Below the pieces are notes generated by a model. That model did no database searches. It was not told where the DNA came from and was given only the letters and a program-made list of their open reading frames with translations. Shown here piece after piece: positions 1 through 11,303 of a DNA stretch of 64,000 nucleotides (its first letter is position 1; each line of letters opens with the position of its first letter). The stretch is from positions 72,166,914 through 72,230,913 of the forward strand of contig CP154956.1 of the NCBI GenBank assembly GCA_039621445.1. The letters run 5' to 3'. This DNA is from Euglena gracilis. Lineage: Eukaryota > Euglenida > Euglenophyceae > Euglenales. Both the position numbers and the translations under genes were made by a program.

Positions 1-1646
1 GTTAAAAAGAGATACCCACCCACAGGGATTGAGAAATTTTCGAAGGACCGACAACTTTTGATTCGGACAAGGTTTGTTTTAGGGAACGGAGAGGAACAAA
101 ATTTGGATATTTTGGTGGACACCGGTGCGGAGGCTAACCTCATAAAGCAAGGGTTAGTGAGTGAGCACCTAATGTATTCGGCCGAAGACCCCTTAAGGCT
201 TGAAACCGCTAACGGTCAAGCCTTGAGTGGTGGGGGGAGGTGCACTAAGGTGGTGATGAAGTTGCAAGGGGCGGTGAGTGATAACACCCCACCCACAGAT
301 TTTGAGTACGATGTGGAATTTTATGAAGCCAATATCAAAGTGGACGCAATTTTATCATACCCATGGCTTGTACAAACAAAAATCGGAATTTTTCCACATC
401 ACCGTGCTTTGGTAGTGGAGGAACCTGAATTGACGTTTTTGTTCGGTGTGAGAGATCATAGGAGAAAACGGCAAGGAAAAGTCCCTTGCACCTTTCCCCA
501 AGGGGGGGGGTGACGAATTTGGAAAAGTTTGGATTTCACCTTCCGATGGAGGGTTTTGATCAAAGGGGACAAACCTTGGACGAGCACTCACTCAAAATTT
601 TGGGCAAGAATTTGGAGATGGCAAATGAAAACCCCCTACCTGTTCGCAAAATGATCATTGCAAGGGAGGGGGAGGGGAATAATGAAACGGAATCCGAAGA
701 GGAAGAGAGAATAAGGAAGCTAAGAGAGGAAATTTTTGGAAAGGTATGATGGAACCGTATTTCGGTCTAAGGTACAACCCGACCCACCCGTAAGAGGACC
801 ATATGGTTATGCATTCATACCTTTGCAAGAAGGAGCGCGGCCTACCCGACAAAAACCATTTTTCATGCACGGGGAACGAAAAGAAGCTTTGGAAAAAATC
901 ACTCAAGATTGGATCGACATGAAATTCATCGGGCAAGCCACAACAAAAAATTCAGAATGGCTCTCACAAACATTCCCCGTGCCCAAAAAGTCAGCAGATT
1001 TTCCTTGGAGGGGGGTTGTTGACATGAGGGGACCCAACAGCCAATACCGTAGATGCAACTACCCTCTTCCGAAAAGTCGAAGACATCCTGGTGAAGCATG
1101 GCGCAAACCAAATGTTCTTTATTTTGAACTTAAAACAAGCTTTCCACCAACAGCCGCTTCACCCGGATAGTAGGCCTATAACTTGCTCCTTCACACCAAA
1201 GGGTCTTTACCAATGGAGGGTGAATGTAGTGGGGTTAACTAACGCCTCACAACAATTCCATCAAATGATGGATGACCGTTTAGCACCCGTAAGGGATATT
1301 GCTACCCCATACATTGAATGAAATTTTGGTAGGGACTACCGTCGGGGAGGGGGAGGATCTCCTCGAGGCACATAAAAGGGATTTGTGTAGGGTGTTGGAT
1401 TTACTCGCCGAGGAAATTTTTGTAGTGGACCCCCAAAAAGCGGAATTATTCATCAAAGAAGTGGAATTTTGTGGCCAGATTTTGGGGCATGGCACGCGTC
1501 GGCCGGCCCCCGGCAAATTACGTGCCATTGAGAAATGGGGGGTTCCTACAACCATAACGGCCTTAAGGGCTTTCCTCGGCTTCACAAACTATTACAACAC
1601 CTACATACACATGTATGCCCAAGTTGCGGCACCTTTGCAAGTTTAG
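1..1646 (+). pseudogene. Ty3/gypsy protease-reverse transcriptase, copy 1 (5' truncated by window, frameshifted)
   Basis: This is the protease and reverse transcriptase part of a chromovirus-like pol gene. The aspartic protease motif LVDTGAEANLI lies near 112-145. The reverse transcriptase follows, with FPVPKK near 975, the motif A region FILNLKQAF near 1120, and VVGLTNAS near 1228. Compared with the copy at 17573-19216 it is about 98-99% identical by eye but broken. A G run is one base short at about 502-510, an extra base is present near 741 and another near 1076, and the catalytic YIDD box is destroyed at 1315-1323, where it reads YIE then stop. It therefore cannot make active reverse transcriptase. 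The last stop, at 1646, is shared with copy 2. Family assignment is firm; the protein is dead. Confidence 0.9.
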
Positions 1647-3660
1647 TTGAAGGTATCTCGGGAGGCAAGAAAGGGAGCAAAAAATGGGTTGAATTCGGGG
1701 AGGTTGAACACAAAGCATTTGAGGAGTTAAAGAAACGGTTGTGTTCCGGTTTGATTCTTCAAAGAGTGGACCCCGATAAACCCTTTGCTTTGAGAGTTGA
1801 TGCGAGTGGGTATGCCGTAGGAGCAACTTTAGAACAACTCAAAGAAGGAAACGGTACGCCCACACCCCAAGATATTTTGGACAAAAAAACGGTGCCTGTT
1901 GCTTTTATGTCCCGAAAACTCACCAAGGGGCAAAGAAAATGGACCCCCCGGGAATTGGAGACATATGCCATAATTTTGGCACTCCAAAAATGGGAAAGTT
2001 GGATTCGTCTCCAACCCATTTTGGTGTTGACCGATCACCAAAGTTTGGAGGCACGGGCAGAAGAAGTGCTCGACACCCCAAGTGGACCGGTGGGGAGGAG
2101 GGCACGATGGCACCAAATTTTCTCAAAATACGATTTGACAGTGGGGTATATTCCGGGGAAGGAAAACACCATTGCCGACATTTTAAGTTGGTGGGCGTAC
2201 CCCGCTTCACAAGCTCTAAGGGACATTAGCAAACATGGTTCGGCCGAGGATAAGAGAGAAATGGAAGAGCTCATAAGAGAGAAGAGGGAAGATGAGAAAA
2301 ATTGCTTGTTGGTCAAAGTCAAAAATCAGCCTAACGCTCGAAACTTGTGGATAAGGGGGGTGGTAACCCGCAGTGGAAAAGAGGTGGCACCTAATTTTGT
2401 GGATGATGCATCAGGGAGGGGTACCGAGAGTGTAGAAGGTCCGGGAGGAATAAACACCACCGAAGACGCTCACTCACAAGGACCTAGGGAATTTGGTTCG
2501 AAAAAGGGTAAGAGGAGAGTTACCTTTTGGGATGGAGTGGACCCTGCGGGAAATTTGGTGACCAACCCAAAACTTCCGACTAATGAGTTACCGAGGGGGG
2601 GAACTGGAGGGGGCGGGGCCCCACCAACTCCAAGTGCAACCCCTAAGCTAACAAAATCAGTTTGGGAGAGAGATTGGGTGGTTGCGTATACCGAATGCCC
2701 CACTTGGAAGGAAATTTGGCTTGCAACTCAAAATGACGGTGAGTGGCCAAAGGGTGTGGAAGTTCACAAGGACCGAATGTTTTTTGAGGAGAAATTGTGT
2801 GTTCCACTTTCTTTTCAAGAATTCATTGTACAAGAAGTTCATGAATTCTTGGGACACGTTGGTCCGGAAAAAGTGTGGAATTTCATCATTTTGCGGTACG
2901 CATGGGCTGATGAAAAAAGGGCACGTGTTTTCAATGAAAGTTGTTCCAAAAATTGTGTCACGTGCCAAGCAAGTTCAAGGGGGGGGTCTTTGAAGGGACC
3001 CATAGATTCAACACCCATTCCACCGGCACCCATGGTGAGTGTGGCCTTAGATCTTTTCAAAATGCCATTGGTAAAGTATGAAGGGGAAAATTGCAATACC
3101 ATGGCGGTGTGTGTTGACCGGCACTCCGGTTGGATCGTGGCCATACCATTTTTAGAAAAAGGATTAACGGGTGCAAAATTGGCAAAGGCTATGCTCAAAC
3201 GTTGGAGACTTTTTGGGATTCCTTCTATCATTTCTAGCGACCAAGGGGGTCATTTCGTGAACACATGGTGGCAAACCATGTGCTCATTTTTGGGATTTCG
3301 GCAAGCTTTTTCTCAAGCCTACCACCACCAAGCCAATGGGCGGGTGGAAATGGCGGGTCAACAAGTAATGGAGATTTTGAGGAAACTCTTTGTGGACGGA
3401 AGAATGAATTGGGTTGAGGCTCTACCCCAAACTTTGGATAGGATTCATGATGTGAAGGGGGAGGGTGGTTTTAGCCCATACCAAATTATGACCGGTAGGG
3501 AACGTCCCCTTGGGGGGATACCTTATCAAGCACCCAAAGAGTGTGAGGATGCCCAACAATTTTTTCATCGAATGAAGCTAATCGATGAAACGGTGGCAAA
3601 GATTTTAAACCACACCCATGAGGTCCAAGCCAAAAGGATAACCAAGGTCGAAGAGAAATG
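1635..3660 (+). pseudogene. Ty3/gypsy RNase H and integrase, copy 1
   Basis: One long open stretch continues pol one frame away from the reverse transcriptase. RNase H comes first: the catalytic Asp in ALRVDASGYAVG near 1791, RELETYAIILAL near 1950, and the Asp in LTDHQS near 2027. The tether end reads YIPGKENTIADILSW near 2148. A hydrophilic linker with a KKGKRRVTFWDG patch follows (about 2330-2650). The integrase has the zinc-binding His pair in HEFLGH near 2839 and the Cys pair NCVTC near 2953. Its DDE core has ALDLF near 3043, SSDQGGHF near 3236 and NGRVE near 3336. All expected acidic residues are visible, and this copy is intact through the point (near 2930) where copy 2 is frameshifted. 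Correct reading stops near 3655, where the frame shifts by -1 in both copies. Confidence 0.88.
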
Positions 3661-4143
3661 GAACCGTTCAAAATTGGAACCTATGTGTGGTACAAACGAC
3701 CCGAGGGTTCGGGTGAAAAATAAAATTCGAGGTGGATTGGTCCCGGTGTTGTCAAAGCTCGGGAGGGGGAGAGGAGTTATGTTGTGGAAACCAAACCGGG
3801 TGTGCTAATTAAGACACACCGAAGTTTTCTCAAGGAGTATAGGGAACCACCGGTTTTTGGCAAAGGGATTCCTTTGTATTTTTTCAAACGGACGGAAAAA
3901 GGGGAGGAGGCAATGCCCGATGAATGGGAGGTTGAGAAAATTTTGGCCCACCGTAGGAAGGGGGATACGTGGGAATTTCTCACCAAGTGGGTTGGTTATG
4001 AGGAGGGGGAAGAAACCTGGGAACCCATTGGAAATTTCATTCATCGGTTTAGCCATGAATTGGTTCGGTATTGCACACACAAAAATTTGAAGGTTAATTT
4101 TAATGGGGGAACTTCAAAAATCTTTGAGAGCCAATTTCATTGA
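3661..4143 (+). pseudogene. Integrase C-terminus and chromodomain, copy 1
   Basis: The C-terminal tail of the integrase polyprotein continues here in a frame shifted -1 from the upstream integrase. A GPY/F-like segment (IGTYVWYKRPEGSG, then a WIGPGVVKA-type motif) is interrupted by an in-frame TAA near 3720 that copy 2 lacks. From about 3914 comes a chromodomain, DEWEVEKILAHR followed by KWVGYEEGEETWEPIGN. Its aromatic residues are those expected of a chromodomain that binds methylated histone tails, which puts the element among the chromoviruses. Chromodomains of this kind are known to steer integration to heterochromatin; that role here is inferred. Confidence 0.85.
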
Positions 4144-4882
4144 GGCTCAATTTTGATTTGCTTTTGGATTTTTCACGGCGAGCTCAATTTTTAGAAGCTC
4201 TGGGAGGTGGAACGGGGCCGAGTGCCGTGCGGTACCGGGGGGGGCCTTGGTTTCACGCTGCTCCGCTCATTTCTATCCTCCATTTTGTACGAGCACATGT
4301 CTTTTGTGTGCGGACACATTCACATACATTCATTTTGCTTTGCGCACATACACACACGCGTCATTTCAATTTGCGTGCACACATGTGCACACGTATTTTG
4401 CTTTAGCTTGCCCGCGGCATTGTGTTTTATATTGGCCTCTTTGTCTCAGGAAAGCGGCCGGGAAGCTCCAGCACATCGAGAGCCCCGACGTTGTAAATAT
4501 TTGTAAATATTTACGTGCGGGCATGCTTTCAAAGGTATGGGAGGAAGGAAGGAAAGTTGTTGGGGGTCCCCTCGGCAACTACGATCGCCAACTCCGACAT
4601 CGCTACATTTGCCGCCTCCATCACCTCTACACCACCACACCGACATCGGCAGCACCAATCTCTACCAACATCGACGCCTCCACGGGAAGAACGGTCGGCG
4701 GCGGTACGGAGGATTGCTCGTTCCACCCCTACCGCTACCTTTACGTCAACGATTCGCACCTCATTTATAACCGTTACTCCTCCCTTCCCCCACGCATCCC
4801 TTCCCCCACGCGCCCCACGCACACGCATACCCCCCCACGGCAGTTGGAAAATCCCAAGACCAAAAAATTTAAGTAGGGAGAG
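4144..4882 (+). other. 3' untranslated region and polypurine tract of the copy 1 element
   Basis: No reading frame with a recognisable domain is visible between the chromodomain stop and 4882. The stretch has a CA/TG-rich part (4300-4400) and a T/C-rich part. It ends in the purine-rich sequence AAGTAGGGAGAG (4871-4882), directly followed by TGTGAGA. This is the usual arrangement of a polypurine tract that primes plus-strand synthesis next to the start of the 3' LTR. The same arrangement occurs at 22434-22446 in copy 2. Confidence 0.6.
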
Positions 4883-5697
4883 TGTGAGATTTGTTGGATG
4901 GACATAGCCCCTGTGGATTCATTTAGACACACTTACAAGAATTTTTTTCGATTTTTTTTGGAGCCCTTCAAGGAGATTGAGTTTTGAGCACATTCCCCCC
5001 CGGGGGGGAAGGCCGATTTTTTCAACTCCCCGGATGGGGAGGGTGAATTTTTATTTTCCCCCCGGAGGGGGGGGGCGAAATTTTATTCCCCCCCGGGGGG
5101 GGAGGGCGAATTTTTAACCCCCCCGGAAGAAAGGGGGGGCAATTTTTCATTACCCCCAAAGGGGGGGGGCAAGCAATTTTTCCCTTGGGAAATGAGGAGC
5201 GACCATGGATTTTCCCCCGAGACAAAGGGGGGGGGGCGATGTGCCATTCCCCTCGGCAAGGATTTCCATTGGACCGCAGCAAATGCTTTGTTGTGACACC
5301 AATTCCTTTTTGTTCACCGGGTGAGTTGAGAGGTTTTGTAATTATTTTCCTTTGCAATCAAGTAGGACGCTTCTTGGTTTCAAAGGTTGATTCACTCTCA
5401 CATTTTTCACCAAAAATTGTTAAGTAGGTTCAAGTTGGGTCTTCCCTCATGAATTTTCAAGTTATGTTTTTCGGAAAGGGATACACCATTCCAAGGGGGG
5501 GGGGACATTTTCCCCCCACAACAATGACAAAAAAGGGAGAAATGCTGCCCGTTTCATTCGCACATGGTCGCAAGAACAAATGGTTGGGGGGAGCATGTGC
5601 CAAGGATGTGAAGAAAGTCCCCCTTGCCCATTTTTCCATTGAAAACGGACTTCAGATTTGGACTTGAGGGCGATTGAAGGAGGAGTTGGACGCATGC

Positions 5698-5735
<38 letters not shown>

Positions 5736-7270
5736 ACACACACACACACACACACACGCGCGCGTGCGCATTTTGTGGGTGGCATCATGAGGATTTTATG
5801 TGCTTGATCGGAAGATGGTGAACACATTGTATGGGTTGGCATACGATGTAAGTTCTGAATTTTTGAGAGGGGCACAGGCCTGTTTGTTTATCCGGTTCCT
5901 CATTTCTCTCCAAAGAGTTTCATCTTCGATCCCCCCCCGCTTCCCAAAAATGCGACTTTTTGCAATTTTCATTTTTTTCGGAGTCCGACTAAAGTCACAA
6001 GGGAGGGGGTGTAGACCGTTGGTGGTCGTCCACGGTCTAGGGGGGGGGGAGCACCCAAAGGACCATTTTTAAAAGTCGCGCACAACATCGCTAAGTGCGC
6101 GCTTAAATTCACTTTTCGGAAACCTTCCAATTCATTCTCGAGTTTGAACAAAAACCCCAAAGGTAGCTAATTATCCACATTTCACAGACATGTGTGGGTT
6201 TTTTTCCTGACTATTATCGGAGTTTGAAGTTTTGGAAGTGGAATTCAAATCAACAAGATCTCTTGGATATTTGACAAGTATTGAATTCTACGGTGGAAGT
6301 GGATTGATTCAATAGTGACAGGGGATTTTCCAACTGCCGGACGCCCTCCGGCCACCTTTTTGACCCATTCCGGTGTGTGTGGACTTCCGGACATCGGTCT
6401 TGGTGTGTGGCATTCTTTGTTCTATTTGCATTTTTTGGGTTGGCAAACCACATTTCGAAGGATAGCACCAAAGGTTTTCAATGGGAGTTTGGGGAATTTT
6501 TGAAATGTTGTTTCCGATCCTACGTGGGGAGTCCCAGCCGGGAGGGAACCCGGGAGAAACACCCGAAAATGACTTGAGCCCACCATTTTCGGGAAAAAAC
6601 CCGGTTCCGGCGGGGGCACCCGCACCCCCCCCCCCCCACGGGCTGGTGGCTGGGGGGACGGACCCCGGCGAGCCCGGCACGGGAGGGGGGTGCGGCCCTG
6701 AACAGTTTCCGCTCATGTTTTTGGGCATGAGCAAAAAGTTGCGCGGCTGGAAAATCAGGGTGTGAATGAACGGGTTTTCGCCCAGTGTTTTAGACTGGGG
6801 GGCCCATGTGGACAAGCCTCCCCCACCTCCCACGCCAAGAATTTGGATGGTCCATGGGGGCAAAAAGCACACATTCCACCGCAGGGAAGGGAGACTCCAA
6901 AACCTGGCGCTGCTGTGGTGGCGGCGACCGGGGGCCAGACTCCCTGCACCGCTGTGGTGGCGATGAAGGGGGGCCCAGGAGTAAGCGCATCAAGGACAGC
7001 CCCACCACCGAGCTATGGGTCGCGACTGAGCTATGGGTTGGGAACGAGCTATGGGTTGGGACCACGGTTGGGATCCACTCACAGGATGAATTGGGACCTG
7101 AAGGAACGAGAAGGAGAAGCCCTGAGAGAGTGAGTGGGTTAGTTTTCAGAAAATTTGAAAATATCCCCCCCGTCGCTCCCTACTCGGGGAACCTTGGCCC
7201 AGAGGTGGGGGGAGCGGCTCTTTCGGGCAAAAGTGCCAGAGTGGAGGTCTTGCCAATCGGAAGGAGCACC
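4883..7270 (+). repeat. Long terminal repeat-like segment, copy 1
   Basis: The segment starts with TGTGAGA right after a polypurine tract. It is nearly identical to 22446-24836, and the identity ends sharply after AGCACC at 7270 and 24836. Two readings are possible. (a) It is a 2.39-kb LTR shared between two elements in tandem, with gag of the second element starting about 340 bp downstream. (b) The LTR is only 520 bp (4883-5402, closed by the perfect inverted match TCTCACA at 5396-5402), and the other 1.87 kb is flank duplicated along with it. The first 520 bp contain repeated C-run/G-run palindromes. The rest holds a CA repeat and unassigned sequence with a G/C-run-rich block near 6600-6700. 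No convincing primer-binding site follows either candidate end. Confidence 0.6.
5696..5766. repeat. (CA)n microsatellite
   Basis: A CA dinucleotide run with one GACA interruption, flanked by CGCG. It lies inside the LTR-like duplicated segment and is also found, at slightly different length, at 23255-23330. Confidence 0.95.
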
Positions 7271-7609
7271 ATAAGGTGGTCTCTACCCACCGTTGGCAAA
7301 GCCACACTCTGCACGTTCCCGTGAACCAACCCACACAAGTGTTTATCCCCCACACCAGATTTCGCATTCCCACGGTCCTGCACAAATGTGTCCCCCCGGT
7401 GTACAAGCACCCCCTGTACAGGAGGCACCCCGTTCATATGCCCCCCCCCAACATCAACGTGTTGGGCTTTCCCATCTAATCAAACCAAAAAGGTCCGACT
7501 GTTGTTGCTCCGGTGGAAATTTTACCCATTGGGGTGGGGGCGGCGATGGGGGGCGGAGGAGGCACCGATTTTGGAAGCCAAAATCCAACTTTTGTTGGAT
7601 CACCCTTAA

Positions 7610-8986
7610 GTGCCATGGTGGCAAAAGGGTAAAAGCTCAAATTTTTTTCTGGCCACGCCGAAGATTGGCCTGGTTTTTTTATTTTCGATTTCGTTGGAAG
7701 AATATGTACAAAGACTTTCTAGAGTTCCAACCGACCACCAAGTCCTCTTTTCAATTTTCATTTCCTTCGTAAATGAAACCGATGGAGACCGTTTGAGGCT
7801 CCTAAGAGGGACGGGAATGATCACAAAATTTCAACAAGCTGGGGAATTGTTGGGAAAAGAAAATTCCAGTGGGGCTGGAAATTGTGCAGCGCAAAAATTT
7901 GACGAAATTCGCCTCAAGGACAAAAACCGCTTAAACTAGGGAGGATTAGAAACGTTTCGAGACAGTTTGTCTCAGATTGAGAAATTTTGCAAAAGATGTG
8001 ACCGACGCCGACGCGTATCGGGTTCTAAGACGGGAATTTCCAAAATTTTACAACGAGGTAATTGTCAGGGAACAAGGACGGGGAAGTGATTGTTTTAACG
8101 TGGTGGAGGTAAGAAATTTGCCCTTGGTGGAATCCCACCAAGTGCAAGTGGTTTTTGTGAGTGCGTTGGAGGGAGGCACGCTAAATTTTGTCTCCGTGGT
8201 GTTTTTGGGGAGGCATTTTGAGGTAACGGTTGGGTCGGCAAGGGCAAAAAACTTGCTTCTCTCACTCAATGGACGATCTTTGTCAAACGGACGAAAATGG
8301 CAAGTTTCCCCCAACGAATTTCAATTAACCCCCACGGAAATCATGGGGATGATTCACAAACGGCTGACGCAAAAAGAGGAAGCCATTGAGTTTATGCGGC
8401 GCGGTTCCTCCCCGGCACGGAATCAAACCCATCATGGATGAGGGTGACGGAACTTTCCATGGGAACGGAAAAAGAGAATTTTTCTCAAAATTCTCAAACG
8501 AAAAAGGAGGAGGGGGACAGATCAAGTATTTCGAATCACCCCGTTTCCATTCAAAACGTGGAAGAAGCACAACTCACTACCCCCACCACCACAGCAAAAA
8601 GCAACGAAGGTGTAATCAGAGCACCGTGCAAACGTTGTGGTGATCTAGGGCATATGGCCGTAAGTGTTGGGCAAAATTGCTGGGTACAAATCAAGGGCCC
8701 CCCGCACAAAATTTTGGACCCCAAGCCCAAGGAGAGGGGAGGACGCGGCAAGGGGGTGGTAGGCATTTTTGGAGGGAAAGGTTGGCAGAATCTTAAGGGC
8801 CAAGGACAGAGTGGTGGCAAAGGAAGAAAAGGAAAAGGACAGGGTGTGGGCGGCGGGAGGTGGCCTGGTGCATGCGCACCTGAATTAGGGAATTTTATGC
8901 CACATTCCGCTACTTTTTTAACCTGTGTACTTTCCCCCCAAGGTTCTATTTTCCTGATGTTTCATTCAAAGAATTCTGCATGCTGA
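7610..8986 (+). pseudogene. gag-like region downstream of the LTR-like segment
   Basis: Three overlapping or adjoining open stretches (7610-7939, 7977-8441, 8438-8986) lie where gag would be if 4883-7270 is a 5' LTR. The middle one encodes a mixed alpha/beta-like, hydrophilic segment with no motif I recognise. The last contains CKRCGDLGHMAVSVGQNC, which resembles a CCHC zinc knuckle but has eight residues between His and the last Cys instead of four. A Gly/Lys-rich tail with GKG repeats follows and could bind nucleic acid. Position, zinc-like motif and basic tail together suggest nucleocapsid, but no capsid domain was identified. The reading frame is broken twice. Confidence 0.45.
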
Positions 8987-10263
8987 ATCAAGAGGAATCA
9001 AAATATCAATCTGAATTCGAGAAACCAATTGTCCAAGAAATTTACAAAGTCAATTCGGAATGTCCAGCAATAGGCAGCAAATCAAATTCAAAAAGGAAGA
9101 GCAAGCGGCGCTGGGAAGCAAGGTGAAGGTGTTCTTCGGCAACCTCCCCCCGCTACCATTTTTTATTTTAAACCAGACTTCCCCCCCCCCCTACTGCTTC
9201 AGAGGCAACCCCAAGGAATTGGCCAAAATACTGCCCCCCCAAAATTTGAATTATTTTGCTGCCGGAACCCAGGTTCCGGCTGAATTCAGGGATCGAAAGA
9301 CCCCGAAAAAGAGAATTTTGGGGGCACGTGTTGTTCGCCGGCGCACCCCCTTGTGCGCTGCCGGTCGCCCCCGTGACCGGCGAGTCCCGGTGGGCTGAGG
9401 GCCCGGGCTGGAGTTCTTACCGTCGTGGATAACCACCGACAGCAGGGGGGTGGGTGTTTCCGTGGTAGGCCTGTGCTTTTTCTTGGGGTTGTTGGGCTCA
9501 GGCCAACTCCCTTTTTTTCACCCCGGTGTTTCCCCCTACCCCAGCCGGCGCGTAGGTTTGTTTTTTTTAGTGTTTCTAAAAATTTGGTTAACAGCGAAAA
9601 ATCTGACAGTTGCAATGAAACCTCACTTTCTCTCTGTCTCTCTCACTCACTCTGTCTCACACTCTCTTGGACACCTTGAAGGAAAAACCAACCCACAGAC
9701 CAACCCACTGAATTCTGAAACTCTGAAAGTCGGAAACTGAAAGTAGCTTGCAAGTAAACAGTTGAAAGTGAACTGTGAAAACTGAAATGTGCGAGTGAAA
9801 ATGTGCAAACCTGTGGTAAGCAGGTGAGGCGGTAGGGGAAGAGATGGTGGTGGCGGCGTTGTAGGCTCGGCTCCTTAAGTCCAATCTTCAATGAATCCAA
9901 CCAACAATGTAATGACCAACAATATAATTGCCAATTCCAATTGAACAAAGTGATTGATCAAATCAATGTATTTCTTCTTTGCCAAAAAAATGGAGAAAAC
10001 CCCTCACGTTCTGTGAAAAAACAGAATTTGAAGATACAAAGTAATTTGACCCGCTTCTAATTTCAATCGCGGTTTTTTTTAACTGATTGGCTGTTACCCG
10101 CAATTTTGAAATTTGCACTTTCTGGCAATTTTGGCTGCTGGCGAAAGCCGGCGGCCGACAAGGTGCCTATTTTTACCGGAGCGCCGGGTCACTGTTTCCC
10201 CCAACTCGGGCTTCCGGGAAGCCCATTCCGCGCACGGTCACCGAACCGGCAGGAGGGGAAAAC
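8987..10263. other. Stretch with no recognised gene; probably retrotransposon leader or LTR material
   Basis: Only short open stretches occur. The first 130 bp could encode a small Lys/Arg-rich tail. There is a GC-rich inverted-repeat patch near 9355-9385 (CCGGTCGC...GTGACCGG) and a TCTC-rich patch near 9630-9670. As the region ends immediately before a tRNA-Met primer-binding site at 10264, its last few hundred bases may be the 5' LTR of another element. I could not find the LTR's start or its partner. Confidence 0.4.
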
Positions 10264-10275
10264 TGGTAGCAGAGG
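10264..10275 (+). promoter_or_regulatory. Primer-binding site (initiator tRNA-Met), first
   Basis: TGGTAGCAGAGG is the exact complement of CCTCTGCTACCA, the 3' end of the conserved eukaryotic initiator tRNA-Met, the usual primer of many Ty3/gypsy elements. It should mark the start of the internal region of an element whose 5' LTR ends just upstream. A Pro-rich open stretch with no recognised domain (to 10580) follows. Confidence 0.65.
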
Positions 10276-11000
10276 CTTGTTCGCTCTACGTTTTACATTG
10301 CAGGCCATTTTCTCGAGTGCATACTTTTGAAATGCAAGGCGTGCACACCTCCCCAGAATTTTACACACACGAACAGGCTACAGCCCACCGGGACACAGAC
10401 GGGATACCAACCCTTTCAGCGGACTCAGAAGCGGTAGCCCCCACCGCAAGACTTTCCGATAGCCCTCGGAAGGTGCAAGAAAACACCCTGAAAAGGAACC
10501 CCGATCCGCTGCCCCATCCCCACTTCTGTCGCCACAATCCCCTTTTCCCGCACTCCCAGCCCCACCCCAACTCCCACTGATTGAAAAGGTGGCTTTGGCT
10601 ACCTTCCCCCCCCCGACCTCCCTGGGCAGTGGATGAAAGAGACCCCCTTTGCTCATAAAAGAAAGGTGCAAGAACCTGACTTCACAATTGGCCCATGTGT
10701 CCTTCATGGGGGGGCCTTCCACAAAGGAGTCTTCCCCAACGCCCCCCCTCCCCACCAACCTGCCAACCACACCCAGCAACGTTCCTACTGTGATGTGTCG
10801 GACTTTTTGGTGTACATAGCCTTACCTTTCTGCACAGGCTGACCTTGGTGCGTTGTCATACAATGTGTTTTATGCTTGTAGATTGGAAGTAAAAGCGCCA
10901 CGAAGAAGGATTTGGAAAAAGGACGACGGAAGAGGAGTGTTCAAAAAACAACGATCCTACGCAAGCTGAGTCCAAGAAGAAGGTTTGAAAGCTTTACAAT
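10276..11000. other. Leader of the first element and probable LTR of the second
   Basis: A Pro/Ser-rich open stretch ends at 10580. The remaining sequence leads to GCTTTACA just before the second primer-binding site, so the end of a second 5' LTR should lie near 10998. A possible LTR start is TGTGATG at about 10794, giving an LTR of only about 200 bp. No second copy exists in the window to test this. Confidence 0.35.
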
Positions 11001-11012
11001 TGGTAGCAGAGG
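11001..11012 (+). promoter_or_regulatory. Primer-binding site (initiator tRNA-Met), second
   Basis: The same 12 bases as at 10264 recur 737 bp downstream, two bases after an LTR-like end (TTTACA). The gag, protease and reverse transcriptase of the element at 11.3-15.8 kb follow in the same direction, so this is most likely that element's own primer site. Confidence 0.65.
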
Positions 11013-11303
11013 GGTATCCTCTACCTCGACTTGCTGTCCTGTCCTACCCGTGGTCGTCGCTGTCGTCGGAAGTCGTCGGAGGAACGACACCGCCGAGGGA
11101 AACAAGAGGAGAAGAGAGCCTCCGAGGAGCCTCTGACCTTCCCTCTGACCGCCTGACTGGACCCCGCCTGACCCACTCCTTTGTGGGTGGCCCCCAGTCA
11201 AAGCTTTTTACTAAGGCCAGCCGGACAAAGCCCACCCCGGGGAGAGACAAAGAAAGAGAACCATCTCAAGTGTGAAAAGCCATAGCGTGAGCCTGTGAGC
11301 CGC

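Noticed and set aside
1535-1640. First 35 codons of the long frame 1535-3808
   Set aside because: They are out of register. The same bases encode reverse transcriptase in the other frame, so true RNase H coding begins near 1635.
9355-9400. GC-rich inverted repeat as a structured RNA gene
   Set aside because: A short stem only, with no match to tRNA, 5S or snRNA signatures that I can recognise.
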